Source of the DNA: Apoda limacodes | Taxonomy: Eukaryota; Arthropoda; Insecta; Lepidoptera; Limacodidae | Assembly: GCA_946406115.1 (NCBI GenBank) | Contig: OX291553.1 | Location: 3,849,001-3,913,000, forward strand | Direction of reading: 5' to 3' | DNA: 64,000 nucleotides | Shown: piece after piece, positions 22,829-34,187 of the stretch | Position numbering within the stretch: position 1 is the stretch's first letter | How the letters are laid out: every line of letters begins with the position of its first letter | Translations under genes and position numbers: made by a program | The notes under the pieces: generated by a model | The model's database searches: none | Seen by the model: the letters and a program-made list of their open reading frames with translations, nothing else | What the model was told of the DNA's origin: nothing

Positions 22829-25800
22829 GTGAGTACGAACGGTGATTGCGTATTTTAATGCAAGTGAAGCGATTTACCACTTTATGATATACCCACTACT
22901 AACATGGTTGCAACTCTAAAAGCCAGTGACAATGGACTTATTTGATAAATAACTTATATTGTTAAATTCGTTACTTCTTTTGTTATTTTCAGTTCTCTCT
23001 ATTCACGCGATAACTCCGTTAAAAACTTATTTCAAATACTTGATTCTTTAAGGGTTGTCTCATAATTTAGCTGTTAAGTAATTTTGGATCGTTTTATTAT
23101 TCATATCAACAATAATTCATGTATCTGAATCATCCTTTATTTATGTAGTTAAATCACTTGAACAATGTTTATATTATAATTTATTTTAAGTGACACATTT
23201 ATCGTAGGCAGTCAGTAGAAGATTATTGCATGAAATGATAAGCAGTAGCGACCTAATAGCTAATACAGACACGGCCATAAACTGACTTCTATCGCGTGCA
23301 AAGTGTTTTCGTGTTATTCTTTAAATTATTTCCATTGTTTGAACAAATCGTGCAGTTTTGCTTTAATTTGTCAGGCGATGGCGTCTCTTTGTTTTTGTTC
23401 GTTGACACAAATTAACGAGGTGCGTTCTTTATTTTACTCTGTGGAATGTAATAGAATTAATTTTTGTTCGTATATCGTAGGATTTCCGTCTATCTTTATT
23501 CTTATATGCGTATCGAAACTCAATCGGCACACAATAAAATAAATTTTATTAGTTTTATTCTATAAGCCTTTCTAGTTATTCTGGGTCACATCTGTTTTAA
23601 AAATTCAAATTACCATCTACAATCCTGTTTTCTCTTTTGAAGGAAAGTTGAATCACATTTCACTGAATCGCTAAATATTTTATCCGCCCGAGCACAAGGT
23701 TAAGGTCTTTCAAGGTCATCATATCTGGATGCCCGATGCCTGCCGGATTTACGACGGAATACAAACAACTTTAATTCTGTTTGATTTTAATATATATTTT
23801 ACTGTTTGAATATTTATATAAGTATCAGGCTCGATGCTTAAACATTCATTACCTTGGGATTCTATTTCGACTGCAAATTTTCTGAAGGTCAAAGGTAAAA
23901 AAAATAGATTGTATTACAAGGGGGCAAATTAGTATTTCTATGACGAGGACGCAGTTTTAAATCCAGAATGTCGCGAAGGATTCAGTATACGTCGCCCTAG
24001 CTAAAAATATTTTGTGACCGAGTGATACACCCTAACTTTCATCTCCCTCTTTAAAAAAAGAAATTAAAGCCGCTTTTAGACACAAAAAAATTATATTTAC
24101 ATTTGAAACATTAAAAACGGTCATCGTTTTGAAATTTTATGTTTAATAAACTATCGTTGAAAAGAGAAGAGAACAAGGACTGTGATGTATGCAACAGCTT
24201 ATACTACCAACTGTAGACTAATCTATATACATATATAAAAACATTTTCTGATTACGATTATTTGAACAAAACTGGTACACGATTGCTTCTTACTTTTACC
24301 TGATAATAATTTTATTCGTCCAATATTAGACTTAATGGTTTCTACTTTTAAAAAGTTGAATCGAAACAAATCAAGTAAAACAATCAATCACATCAATTGA
24401 ATCCGCAATTAAAATTCAATTACCCTTATTTATTGTTATCTTTGATCGTCACCGTTGTAAATTTGTTTGTTTGTAGTTCGCTGCGTATGATAATTTAAGA
24501 TTACCTACCGTGTTGTCAGGTTAAATACGGTAGTTTTCGGGCTCATGTTGCATATTACTGAAATGTCTTTTGATAGGTAGAGTTGGGTCACAAATTGTAC
24601 CTACAGACAGCACAAGCTTACAACTAGTTACCTCTATCGAGTATGATTATTCATATATGCATAACGAATCTAAATTGCAATTTTTCTTAAGTTTTTATTA
24701 GTTTACCGTAGGGCTATCTATATGTTCTAATAATACAATAAAAATAAATAAATAACAAAAGCCGAATGTAAGCATTGTGGTGCTACTACAATGTTTTGTT
24801 ACAAATTAATGTTTCAAGTACTAAATAAAGATTTTGTATTTTATTGTATTAAATACTAGTTTCTTCTGGGAATAAGAAATTGCCGATGAGCTAGTGAAGA
24901 TAGCGAGCCAACATTAAAGCAACGTTGGGTATTCTCCTTTCTGTAAGTAAAATTGAACCGTAATTCATATTCCAATTACGGTTCGGTTACCGTAGTGTAG
25001 GTAGGTGGTAAATTTGGTAGTTAGAGGACACTGGTTCTATTATCAAGGTCGACATACTATTTGTTGGTACTTGTAACTTTCTGCTGCGCTAGTCTGGCCT
25101 CTTCGCCACATAATTAGATATCTAGTTAATCACTGTTTTTGTTAAGACGTCGTTTATTAAAAAAATAACCTGCTTTTCTATTTCAAGTATATAAATATAT
25201 AATAGAGTCAAAATTAATAAGTGAGTTCAACCGGAATTTCAGTGGAATTCCATATTTCCTTAAAGGTTGAAATATATGATATATCTCATAAATACACGGT
25301 TTTAAAAATGTAGGGATAGAAATATAGCAATTGAGAGATTGAAAATAAATAAATATAGAACTTACTTTTGTCTTGTACATGACCTTACTGAGTGATTATA
25401 TAGTGTTTAATAATTAAAAAAAGTCTAAAGGTAAGGAAGATTCCAACACTTGTGCAAATTTATAAAGCTTGTACTTATTGCATTTGTTTGTTGTGTAAGT
25501 AATAATAGTTTATTTTAAATAATCATTTTTCCTTTAATTCGTGACATTAATAAAATTTTTTTCCATGATAGTTTTGTTAACCAAATTTTTTTTTAGAAGA
25601 GTAACTATTAAGTTTCTTGCCGGATTCTTCTCGGTAGAAATCCACATTGTGAACCGGAAAAAAATAAAAATAGTATTTAATAACTTTGACGATTCAAAAG
25701 TGTTTGCAAAAACCTAATTTGAATAAAAAAAAAAGGATTTTTTGTGCATTGAGTTGAGATACTTCATCAATAATATTCTTGATATGCCTTTAACTGTACT

Positions 25801-25982
25801 TACTGCGTAGTAATTTTCATATGACATCACTATGAAATATAGCGACAGACTTTTCTTTAACAGTTAGGGTGACATGAAGGTTACACTGTTTTATTTTTAA
25901 CAAAAACACGTGCCTATTTTATTTTGAACAGTTATATTAAAGTATAAAAGATCCGATTTTAAAAGGTTGTTGTTAGAAACGT
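22829..25982. other. AT-rich non-coding stretch
   Basis: No exon recognised. It contains one perfect 11-bp-arm hairpin (24955-24984). Open frames such as 23303-23542 are AT-rich and lack splice or family support. Confidence 0.5.
24955..24984. repeat. Perfect 11-bp inverted repeat
   Basis: GAACCGTAATT and its reverse complement AATTACGGTTC, separated by 8 bases. Confidence 0.65.
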
Positions 25983-26106
25983 AGTATGAGAGGGCGCGCC
26001 CTGGCGGTGACGTCACTCGTCAATGGGCGGGCGGCGGCGCGGCGGGCGACAGACTTTCTCCCCTTCTCCCCCGCGGTGAGGCACCCCCTAACTCCGCACT
26101 GTAAGT
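25983..26106 (+). promoter_or_regulatory. GC-rich promoter-like island with donor site
   Basis: A sharp GC/CpG-rich island in AT-rich DNA. It contains a full CRE palindrome TGACGTCA (26008-26015), overlapping GC boxes GGGCGGGCGG (26025-26034) and a pyrimidine-rich stretch. It ends in a perfect donor, ACT|GTAAGT at 26101. The layout is that of a TATA-less promoter with a short non-coding first exon reading to the right. It could be an internal promoter of the GDAP2 locus or of a non-coding RNA; no downstream partner exon is proven. Confidence 0.45.
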
Positions 26107-26177
26107 CTCGTCTCTGTAAATACTTGTTTTCACTATACTTTAACGATATTTGAGTAGAAGTAGTAGCTGGGCGCACA

Positions 26178-26202
26178 GTGTGTGTGTGTGTGTGTGTGTG
26201 TG
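26178..26202. repeat. (TG)n microsatellite
   Basis: About 12 TG units, just downstream of the GC-rich island; likely polymorphic. Confidence 0.95.
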
Positions 26203-26317
26203 CGGCGTTCAGACTTTTAGTTACATGAAAAAGATTCTGTTCTGTCGTATATTGAAATCACCAAAGCATTGATTTCAATATATGCATACTAATGGCCGAA
26301 GCTTATTGTACTTCATA

Positions 26318-26465
26318 TGTGAGCAAAGTAGCACAGTAGTAGTGCGTTGAACTGGCAAAGGTCCTGGGTTCGGCTCACAGTAGTGGTAACTAAATATTAC
26401 TACTTTGTGTATCGTGAAATTTGTCTTGAGTCTGGTAAGTGTCAGATAAACAATTGTAGGCCCAA
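26318..26465 (+). mobile_element. tRNA-derived SINE, degenerate
   Basis: A B-box-like GGGTTCGGCTC (26368-26378 region) follows AACTGGCAAAGGTCCT. A TTTGTGTATCGTGAAATTTG and TTGAGTCTGGTAAGTGT tail follows, as in other lepidopteran SINEs of this type. Confidence 0.5.
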
Positions 26466-26751
26466 TCCCCAAAACAAATAAATGTAGTACTTACTTACTC
26501 ATAATTTTGTCCATTCTTATAATAATTATTAATTCGATTAAATATTACCGATGTTAAATCAATGTACCAAAATAATGTTTTTGAAACAAATTATCCTACA
26601 GTTATATGCGTAAATGTTAAATAAAAAGCTACAAATTTTAAATTCCAACAACCTTAGATAATAGTTTTCACAAACGTTGACAAAAATAAATTTAACCAGA
26701 TTATAATTAGTCAATTAAAGTTATTTTTATGATATAGGTCGTATAGTTATC

Positions 26752-26770
26752 TATATATATATATATATAT
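26752..26770. repeat. (TA)n microsatellite
   Basis: Simple dinucleotide run. Confidence 0.9.
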
Positions 26771-27460
26771 GTAGGTATATTAGTTTTTTCCTTCCTTATA
26801 TCTGCACCTTAGTGCCTCAAATATTCAAAGCTTGGCTGAATTAAAAAAAACATTTCAAGCGATAAATTTGCTCTTAATTCCAAAATTCCAATTTGTAATT
26901 CTAAAGCTTGTTTAATCGTTAATAAAAGCTGGAATATCAGATTGATCGCACAAGCTTGAGAGAGCTATAGATTGTGTGCTGCGTTAGGTAGGTACCTACT
27001 CGAATACTTCAAAGCATTTCAGATGTATAATTGGTAGTATGTATCTAAACGTACAACGCATCCGTAATTTGAGCATAGGAAAGTTGAGTTATTGTTTGAA
27101 GGTTAACACGCATTCATTCATGAACATTTCATTCAAAACTATTTCCAATCGCCCTTGGCGCTTTCTGGGTGAAGCTAAAATAGCGCATTAGTTAACGTTG
27201 AAATACGCAGTTGAAGTTAAAACGTTCAGATGAGTATTTTCTACGCCAAATATTATATAAGTAAGGGTTGAGTCAATACCTTAAGGCATTTCCTTTTTTT
27301 TGTGAACGTATGTAGAAGTTATAGTATACTTTAATTTACATCGATATAACGCTTTTTGAATAATTTAATGAATACAATTCCTTGTCTATTCAAATTTCAG
27401 CAACAAATAAACTGCAGAGCCTCTAATACATCAACTCTTGTAGATGTAATTATTAAATAA

Positions 27461-27509
27461 ACTTACTTAAACTGTAATATTTTGATGATTACAGTTTAAG
27501 TATGTAAGT
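27461..27509. repeat. Hairpin with ~20-bp arms
   Basis: Left arm 27461-27478 pairs with 27488-27509 (TTAAACTGTAAT/ATTACAGTTTAA exact, then ACTTAC/GTAAGT across a 4-base bulge), loop 9 bases. The arm length is in the range of miRNA precursors, but the loop is short and the hairpin small; a foldback relic is more likely. Confidence 0.55.
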
Positions 27510-27713
27510 ATATTTAATAAAAACAAACGCAAAATAAAAATATTATGATCCTGTGTATGTATATTTTTCAGCATAGTAAGTTGTTTTCAATATAGATCAA
27601 ATACATAAAAAATATAATAAATTTAAATTGTTACTAAAAGGTATCTTGGCGCGAAATTGGAAAACTCGTATGAAGATATTTTACTGGTTCTACTGTGGTT
27701 ATGGTCACATTTA

Positions 27714-27855
27714 GGCCGGCCGCACACTGTGAGAAATTTCTCGTACACGCTAGACGGGCACTTTGTGCATACATTTTGTCACGAAAAATTTTCTTACAGT
27801 GTGTGGGGTCTAGTACAAAATGTGTGCACGGAGTTCTTGTAATGTGCGCTCGGCC
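27714..27855. mobile_element. Short MITE-like repeat, copy 2 (GGCCGGCCGC ends)
   Basis: It starts GGCCGGCCGCACACTG and ends TGTGCGCTCGGCC, partly inverted, and shares TAGTACAAAATGTGTGCACGG with the copy at 6765-6870. It also holds an internal palindrome GAGAAATTTCTC. Overlapping open frames here are shadows of the repeat. Confidence 0.55.
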
Positions 27856-28744
27856 TTATACTTTACGAGGCCAGTCCAAAGATATATGTATGTCCCAACT
27901 ACCTCGAACGTAGGTGATTCATCGCTGTACCTTGAGCAAAAAAACTTGCATTATTACACTTCGATGTTGCTCTGCTATTGTAATTGAAGGCTAACTGGAC
28001 AGTTGCCAAAATATAGATTACATGTGGTACGAAGTAAATATATTATGTTCTAACTAATAACATAGGTTAAGACGAATCTAGCGTTATCTCGCTCTATAAG
28101 CCTTGACCGGAGATGATGTTCAAAGGAGAACTTACTCAATATACTGTGCTAATAATGTAAATAAAATAGGTAGCGAATTTATATCGTTTTTAGAATTTAA
28201 TCAACTGCTCTTAATAACTTTACTTGAGGGAAGTATAAGTCCGAAAATCGAAATCGCTAAATTTGCGTTTTGTTTACGTTTTGAGACCTGGAGAATCGTT
28301 TGCCATTATTTTTAGAGTGATGTCTGTGTGTTTGTAGGTTAGCTTTTTTTGCTCCTCGATATCTCAAGAACCAATGGACTAATTTGTCTCGTGAACATAT
28401 TGATCGATACGCCACGGCATGACTTACATGGTACAAATTTTTTGTTCCTTAGACAAGTGTGCATAGCTGCGGACCGTAGAAATGTTGTTACCTAACCAAA
28501 TAAAGAAGATATTTTAGGTTACACCTTACTAAATAATCCGTATCGATTTGGTCGGGTAATAAGTATTCTGTCCGCTATCCGTCTTGCACAACCGGATAGC
28601 TACTAAAGTTTTGTGTTGGAAACCTCAACTGCGTAAAATACAAAATATTAGCCAACGGAAACCCCTACACAGGAAATGGAATACAACTCGTTCATTGGCG
28701 TCGTCATGGCATTAACTTGTAAGAGATAGCTGGTTATACGTAGG

Positions 28745-28815
28745 TAGGTAACTAAATACCCACTGCAGGGGCCCAAGCTTCTTGTTGGGATAAGGCTTGG
28801 GCCATAGGCCACCCC
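28745..28815. repeat. Degenerate lepidopteran repeat (CCCACTGCAGGGG type)
   Basis: CCCACTGCAGGGGCCCAAGC, then GGGCCATAGGCCACCCCACT, resembles the CCACTGCTGGGC-type repeat seen at 35545 and 47850. Family not certain. Confidence 0.4.
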
Positions 28816-29089
28816 ACTGACAGTGTGATATAGCAGACGTTGGCGAGCTAGTGGCCATTCGACTCGACAGCTTGAAATCTCCATAATATACCTTTAACTT
28901 TATTTGACTTTTGACAGCTGTCGTTATTAACGACATTTACAAACTGCAGAAGTATTTAGGCGTTTACACTTCCAGGTCCTCGTCTGTCTGCGGCCGACGT
29001 TGTTTAACTTCTCTGCTTGCCTTCGATCAGCTATCGTAAATAGGCTTTAACCGCTTTCGAGATATTATTTATAATCGTTTTTAGGGTTC

Positions 29090-29360
29090 CGTACCTGAAA
29101 GGTAATTAGGAACCCTATTACTAAGGCTCCGCTGTCCGTCCGTCCGTATCTCATGAACCGTTATAGTTAGACAGTTTAAATTTTCACAGAAGATGTATTT
29201 CTGTTGCCGCTATAACAACAAATACTAAAAATCAGAAAAAAAAAATATTTAAGGGGGCTCCTATACAACATACGTGATTTTTTGCTCGCTTTTGTAGATA
29301 TTGGTACGGAACTCTTCGCCAGCGAGTCCGACTCGCACTTGGCCGATTTTTAGTTATTTT
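29090..29360 (+). mobile_element. Interspersed repeat of GGGTTCCGTAC...CGAGTCCGACTCGCAC type
   Basis: It begins AGGGTTCCGTACCTGAAAGG and has the (CCGT)n patch GTCCGTCCGTCCGT. It ends CGAGTCCGACTCGCACTTGG CC, an arrangement I know from many lepidopteran genomes. A related start (GGGTTCCATAGCCAAATGGC) occurs at 57205. The superfamily is uncertain (probably a LINE 3' end). Confidence 0.55.
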
Positions 29361-29558
29361 CTTAAAAAATTAAAATGGCGGAATTTATGCGCTTTAATGT
29401 GCTGACTAAAAAAAATTTTTTTAAGACCCTCGAGTTACTATCAAAATAAAGGGCTTTAAAAGGAGAGTACGAAAATTACTAACACTTATAGCAAAAAAGT
29501 CAAGCTTGAGTAAAAAAATATATAAAAATAGCACACACTAAAAAGCTGTGAATAAAAA

Positions 29559-29813
29559 TTAAATAAATAAAAAATACCCGACTGCAAAAACATTAAGAAC
29601 TAAACAGAAATTAAAACATATCAAATATGTATTTAACTATAAGCAGACGGAAGCAGCCTCATTTTAAGGTAATTACTATAGTGTGAGCTCTCTGTACAGT
29701 ATTTGAACTTGCATTGAAATGAGTCCCGCCTGCTTATTGTTAAATATTTGGTATGTTTTAATTTCTTTTTAGTTCTTAATGTTTTTGCAGTCGGGTTTTT
29801 TTTATTTATTTTT
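29559..29813. mobile_element. MITE with ~100-bp inverted arms
   Basis: Left arm (29559-29660) and right arm (29715-29813) are reverse complements over about 90-100 bp with few mismatches, e.g. CCCGACTGCAAAAACATTAA on the left and its complement at 29770-29793. The spacer is only ~55 bp, so the element is nearly all terminal repeat. Confidence 0.75.
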
Positions 29814-30774
29814 GTAATCTTAGGTATTACAAACTTTAATTATACTTAACATGTTTAGGTATTGTAGATATAGTAACGTAGTTGATTTGAGACTAATTCT
29901 TGCAGGTAAATTTGCAACCAGTTCATCGTAATCGAAAAAGGGAAAATTTAGGTTTATTTGACTAATTGATAATTCAATATAGTATTGTATCCTAAAATAT
30001 CGTACAAAATCTAACACGGAGGATGCCCTGAGATGGCGAGATCTTTTTTTGGAGACTGGTTTTGAACAAATAGACACCTGTGAAATTTTTAAACGATAGG
30101 CGGCGCAGCTCCAACCTAGCGACACAAGCGCGCCTTAAGGATAGGTGTATTGAAGCGGTTATCTTATACGCATAGCGGAAAAATTAGCTTGAATTAAATG
30201 ATTTTTATTAGTTAAGGTAAATTTCTTTAGATATTTACACGTTTTGTACGAAAGCTGACAGAAGTAACGGGTCTGTACGTTAGCACTATTACTTTATTTT
30301 GTGTACGAAAGAAACAAAAATGTTTTTTCAAATTAAGAAACTCATTTTAGAATAATTATGGCCACTGTCAGTTAATACACAAAATTTAAAACCATTGTCA
30401 ACCTTTTACGTTAGTAACTTAAGTGAGAACTCCTCGAGTTTCCCCTCATCTATCGTGACTTGTGACCAATGTAACCCAATAACATATTTTCGTTGACTTT
30501 GTTCAGCTATGACGTCATAATCTACTTCAGTTTCGTTATTCAATTAGATATCTGTTGTATTAACAGCTAATACGACACGCAATACAAAACCAACACCGTC
30601 CGTTGATTATAACTTGTAACATAATGAACTTTCATGATTGTTAATAATCAGACAATTATATTAAGATTATCGTATTTCTCATATACCCACATATTTAAAT
30701 CAAAGTCAGATACGAACTTAGCGACAGTTAAGTTATAAAAAATACTGCAACACTTCAGTGACTGTGTACGTATA

Positions 30775-30860
30775 ATCCGATGGCCACGTCCCAAGTGGCG
30801 GAGGTTCGAATCCCGGAGTCGGCGTGTACCAATGAGTGTACGAGTCTAGACTATCCACGC
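30775..30860 (+). mobile_element. tRNA-derived SINE head, + copy
   Basis: CCCAAGTGGCGGAGGTTCGA followed by ATCCCGG contains a perfect RNA polymerase III B box (30803-30813). The same head, in the opposite orientation, is at 36455-36500. No tRNA cloverleaf was found, so it is not a tRNA gene. Confidence 0.6.
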
Positions 30861-30879
30861 ACAGGCCAAACTACCTACT

Positions 30880-31200
30880 GGGTCTAGAAACATGAAATTT
30901 AGCACAAACGGTTTTTTAAAATTCGTCCCCTAAAGGGTAAAATGGGGATTGGAAGTTAGCATGGAAATCCGACATTTCTGAAGCTAAATGCATAAACCCT
31001 GGTATTGACCTTTAGTTTGAAGATATATTGTGGTATTTCACTGTTTTGTAAAAGTTATCCCCCTAGAAGGCAAATAAGGGGATAAAAATTAGTATGATAA
31101 TACCGATATTTTTGAGGGTCAAGCCATTAACAGTTACCTAAAAACTTACAAAACTTTGCAAAAGTCCACATGGACATAATCGCGGGTATAAGCTAGTCTA
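30880..31200 (+). repeat. RTE-like repeat body
   Basis: Contains ATGAAATTTAGCACAAACGG, CCCCTAAAGGGTAAAATGGG, GGGGATAAAAATTAG and ends CGCGGGTATAAGCTAGT. This is the order found in lepidopteran RTE-like repeats. No coding capacity remains. Confidence 0.6.
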
Positions 31201-31678
31201 GTTTCTTTCTTAGTCTAGTTTTTTATTTTATTGCCTATAAATAAATAAACGCAATATTTAAAGAGAGGATCGCATTTCGCAATATTCCTCAACGCGTCAT
31301 ACCTACATTTCCACTACGCAGCGCAGTGACAAAACTGACGTCATTTTACTGAATCATTTCAAGCATTAGCGCTCAGTTAGCGTCATACTTTTAAATATTG
31401 ATCTAGAAAAATCTAACTTGGTCTCATTTTAGTACATAGTCTGTATCCTACTATTATATGAGAAATATTGATAAATGTGTTTGTTTGTTTTTAATTGCGT
31501 TCTTAAAAACAGCAGTAACCATCTCCATGAAATTTGCCACGTGTGAGTTACGCGGGCGAAATATTGATCTAGTTAGGTCTCATTTTTAATTCGTCTTTTC
31601 CCCGTTTTCACGCACAAAGCAACGTACTTGACTTTCCCACGCAGTATAAGAATTTCCCCATAAAGCAGCTTTCGCAAT

Positions 31679-31733
31679 AGCCCAGTGGCTAAGCCCGTAC
31701 ATAGGTACCACGCCGCGAGTTCTGAATCCTGCA
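31679..31733 (+). mobile_element. tRNA-like SINE head
   Basis: A-box-like TAGCCCAGTGGCTAAGCCC followed 30 bases later by B-box-like GAGTTCTGAATCCTG. It is too degenerate for a tRNA. Confidence 0.45.
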
Positions 31734-31793
31734 ATTTTTATTTTTTGTTGTAACGATTTGGATAAGGAAAATATTAAGATATGTTTTACTTCC

Positions 31794-31802
31794 TAAGTTT
31801 AT
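31794..31802. repeat. Target duplication, left (TAAGTTTAT)
   Basis: Exact 9-bp repeat of 32337-32345 flanking the foldback element. Confidence 0.75.
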
Positions 31803-32336
31803 AACGTATGTCAAGCCAGCAGATCACATATCTAAACCCCGTATGCTAAATGGGTGTAGAATTTGTAGGTAATTTGTAGTAAATTTATAGTAAAGAAATT
31901 AATTTTGTTGAGACCATAGATTTTTAGGAATTGAGTGATCCGCTGGCTTGATATCAACTTGTCACTGAATACCTGAAAATCATATCTGTTTCTTCGATAT
32001 ACTTTGACCGATTTGTAGTAAATTTGTAGCCAAAGAAATAATTTAGTAGGGTCCATAGGTTCCTAGAAAAGCTGATGATCTACTAGCTTGATATCAATAT
32101 CGGTTTCTTGGGTATATTTCGACCAGCTGCATTGCTTATTTTGTAGATAATTTGTAGTAAAAGAATTAATTTTGTAGGGTTCATAGGTTCCAAGTAACCA
32201 ATATCACTCGATTCCTGAAAAACTATGGGCTCTGCAACATTAATTCCTTCACTATAAACTTACTACAAATTACCTACAAATTCTACATCTATTTATCATT
32301 TGGGGTCAGATATGTGATCTGCTGGCTTGCCATACG
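31803..32336. mobile_element. Foldback/MITE element, 534 bp, 9-bp target duplication
   Basis: The outer ~100 bp form an inverted repeat: CAAGCCAGCAGATCACATATCT on the left mirrors AGATATGTGATCTGCTGGCTTG on the right, and both arms carry AGAATTTGTAGGTAATTTG or its complement. The interior repeats TGATATCAA and TTTGTAGTAAA units. A 9-bp duplication with long terminal repeats is the pattern of Mutator-like elements; no transposase is present. The 74-codon open frame at 31832-32056 is a shadow. Confidence 0.8.
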
Positions 32337-32345
32337 TAAGTTTAT
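32337..32345. repeat. Target duplication, right (TAAGTTTAT)
   Basis: Matches 31794-31802 exactly. Confidence 0.75.
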
Positions 32346-32517
32346 CTAAATAGGTGTCGAAAAACTCTAAAGTCGCCGAGCAAAGCTCAGTCTCCTAGCA
32401 GGTGTAGATATAGTTAAACCAAAGTGCATAGCGCTCGCGCGGCGCCGCGCCCAAATAATAACAAAAAGTAATTTAGGTAGAAATTCGTTTTGTTAAGAAA
32501 TGTAGTCTATAATCTGC

Positions 32518-32835
32518 TTAAGAGAATCGGATTCTCGGCGCCTTGCATCGTGTTTCATACAAACGAATTTCCTACTTGTTTTGGACATTTACTGATCGCA
32601 TACTGTGAAATTTTGTAGGCATAACCTCAAGCCGAATATTTATGTCTGTGGTTTTCCAAAATCCTAAAAACAGTTTTTCTTAACTTTTAATCTTATTCGA
32701 GATCATTTGTATGAAAAACTAGAATCCTGCATAGCACGTCTTAAAAATTTTATGGTGTTTGTAAGTGTCACATATAAGTGGGGAATTCGTTTGTATGAAG
32801 CGCGCTGCGAGGCGCCGCGAATCCGATCCTCTTAA
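32518..32835. mobile_element. TTAA-flanked MITE, copy 1
   Basis: TTAA at 32518-32521 and 32832-32835 enclose a 310-bp element with terminal inverted repeats: GAGAATCGGATTC..GGCGCC, TTTCATACAAACGAATT on the left; AATTCGTTTGTATGAAG, GAGGCGCCGCGAATCC..CTC on the right. The same family is at 62086-62476. TTAA duplication is characteristic of piggyBac-type transposases; the assignment is inferred from that alone. Confidence 0.8.
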
Positions 32836-33349
32836 TAAGTGAATAAGATATTGCACAGATTTTTACGAAATAAGTTTTTGTGGTGTAGGTATAGATGTAC
32901 GGAACCCTTTGTGCGCAGCTTATTATTTTTAATATCAGCAAAATCTAATTAAATTTTACCCACCAACCTTTGATAGATATGATATTTATGGACAACTGCT
33001 CGGCAAAGTCACCTCTCGTGACCGGACAGATGTTACCAGTGTATCATCATAAATTATAAGTATAGGTACATAGGTAAAACAACTTCAAATTGGACACGTT
33101 CTTAAGCAAATAACGATACCGAGGATAGTTTTTGCTATTCATGGTGGGATAAAATAGGTTGTGGAAGTTTGTATGGTACGGGGAAAGTAAAACCTCGCTG
33201 GTAACTCGTTGGGAATCAGATAGCTATAAGCTTATTTACTATTGATCTACGCTATGTACTCAAAGTTTTCTTATTTTAGCTAGTTTACTAAAAAAAAAAC
33301 AGAGACAAAATAGGTTATCTTAGATTGACAGTTTAATATACATAACCTT
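32836..33349. other. Non-coding stretch
   Basis: Nothing recognised. Confidence 0.5.
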
Positions 33350-34187
33350 TAGCCTATGGACACTTGCAACACCAGGGGAATCACTCGCGCGTTGCCGACC
33401 CTTCAAAAATCCAATTACTTCTGTTTTGAAGCACCTCATACTGTAGTTCTTAGAGAAAACCTTGGCAGGGAGCTCAGTCCACAACCAAAACGTACGCTGG
33501 AGGAAATTTCTCTGAAACCGCACCGTGCGCGACCATTTAGGTTCTAAAGTGTGAGAATGAATTCCCTGCCGATGGCGAGCGGTGCGATGGTAGAAAGTAG
33601 CCGTGGACATCATTTCAAACAATTTTTAAAACACATCCCATTGCACAAGCGGTAGAACACACACAGGGAGGCAATGTCTCTCCTTAGACTTTAGGGCTCG
33701 ATACGGCAAGAGAGTTTGGAATCGTCGACAATTCGCATAACCCGTCATTGAACCGAGTTAAAAGGTCCAAGCTGGTAATCCGAGTTGACCCGCCCAGAGA
33801 TAGCAGCAGTTGTCCATATGGGGCCGGACTTGCGACTTGGAAAGCAGCCACCTTTGCCCCGACGTGAAGTAACGCTTCGCTCTGTTGAGTACACCAATTT
33901 TTTGGGACGCCAGCTTCACCTTGTCTTGCAGATGATCTCAGCAGAACTGAACATCGCAAGGAGATGTCAACACCAAGGAACCCAATGTTTTTGGAAATGG
34001 AGAGGGGGGGTGTTCTGAAATTGTGGGACCACAGTGAATGGGGTTTTTATAGCGGTAAACGCGCACACTTGTGTCTTTGTAGGGTTTAATCGGACCAAGA
34101 TGTCCCGTTCCCATTCAGAGACTGAGATTTAAGACACAAGACAAAAAGACGGATGCTTGCGCGACGGGTGTAATAAGCGTCTCCAGT
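33350..34187 (-). mobile_element. LINE copy C, minus strand, both ends truncated
   Basis: The minus-strand translation gives FEMMSTATFYHRTARHRQG, KWSRTVRFQRNFLQR, LPAKVFSKNYS and FFK/CFKTEVIGFLKGRQRA, then further upstream fragments of the region after the YADD motif. The A-tail is missing at the 33350 end. Frame breaks are frequent, so this is an old copy. Confidence 0.85.

Larger units (their letters stand above)
26466..27713. other. AT-rich non-coding stretch
   Basis: It contains a (TA)n run at 26752-26770 and a hairpin at 27461-27509; nothing else recognised. Confidence 0.5.
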
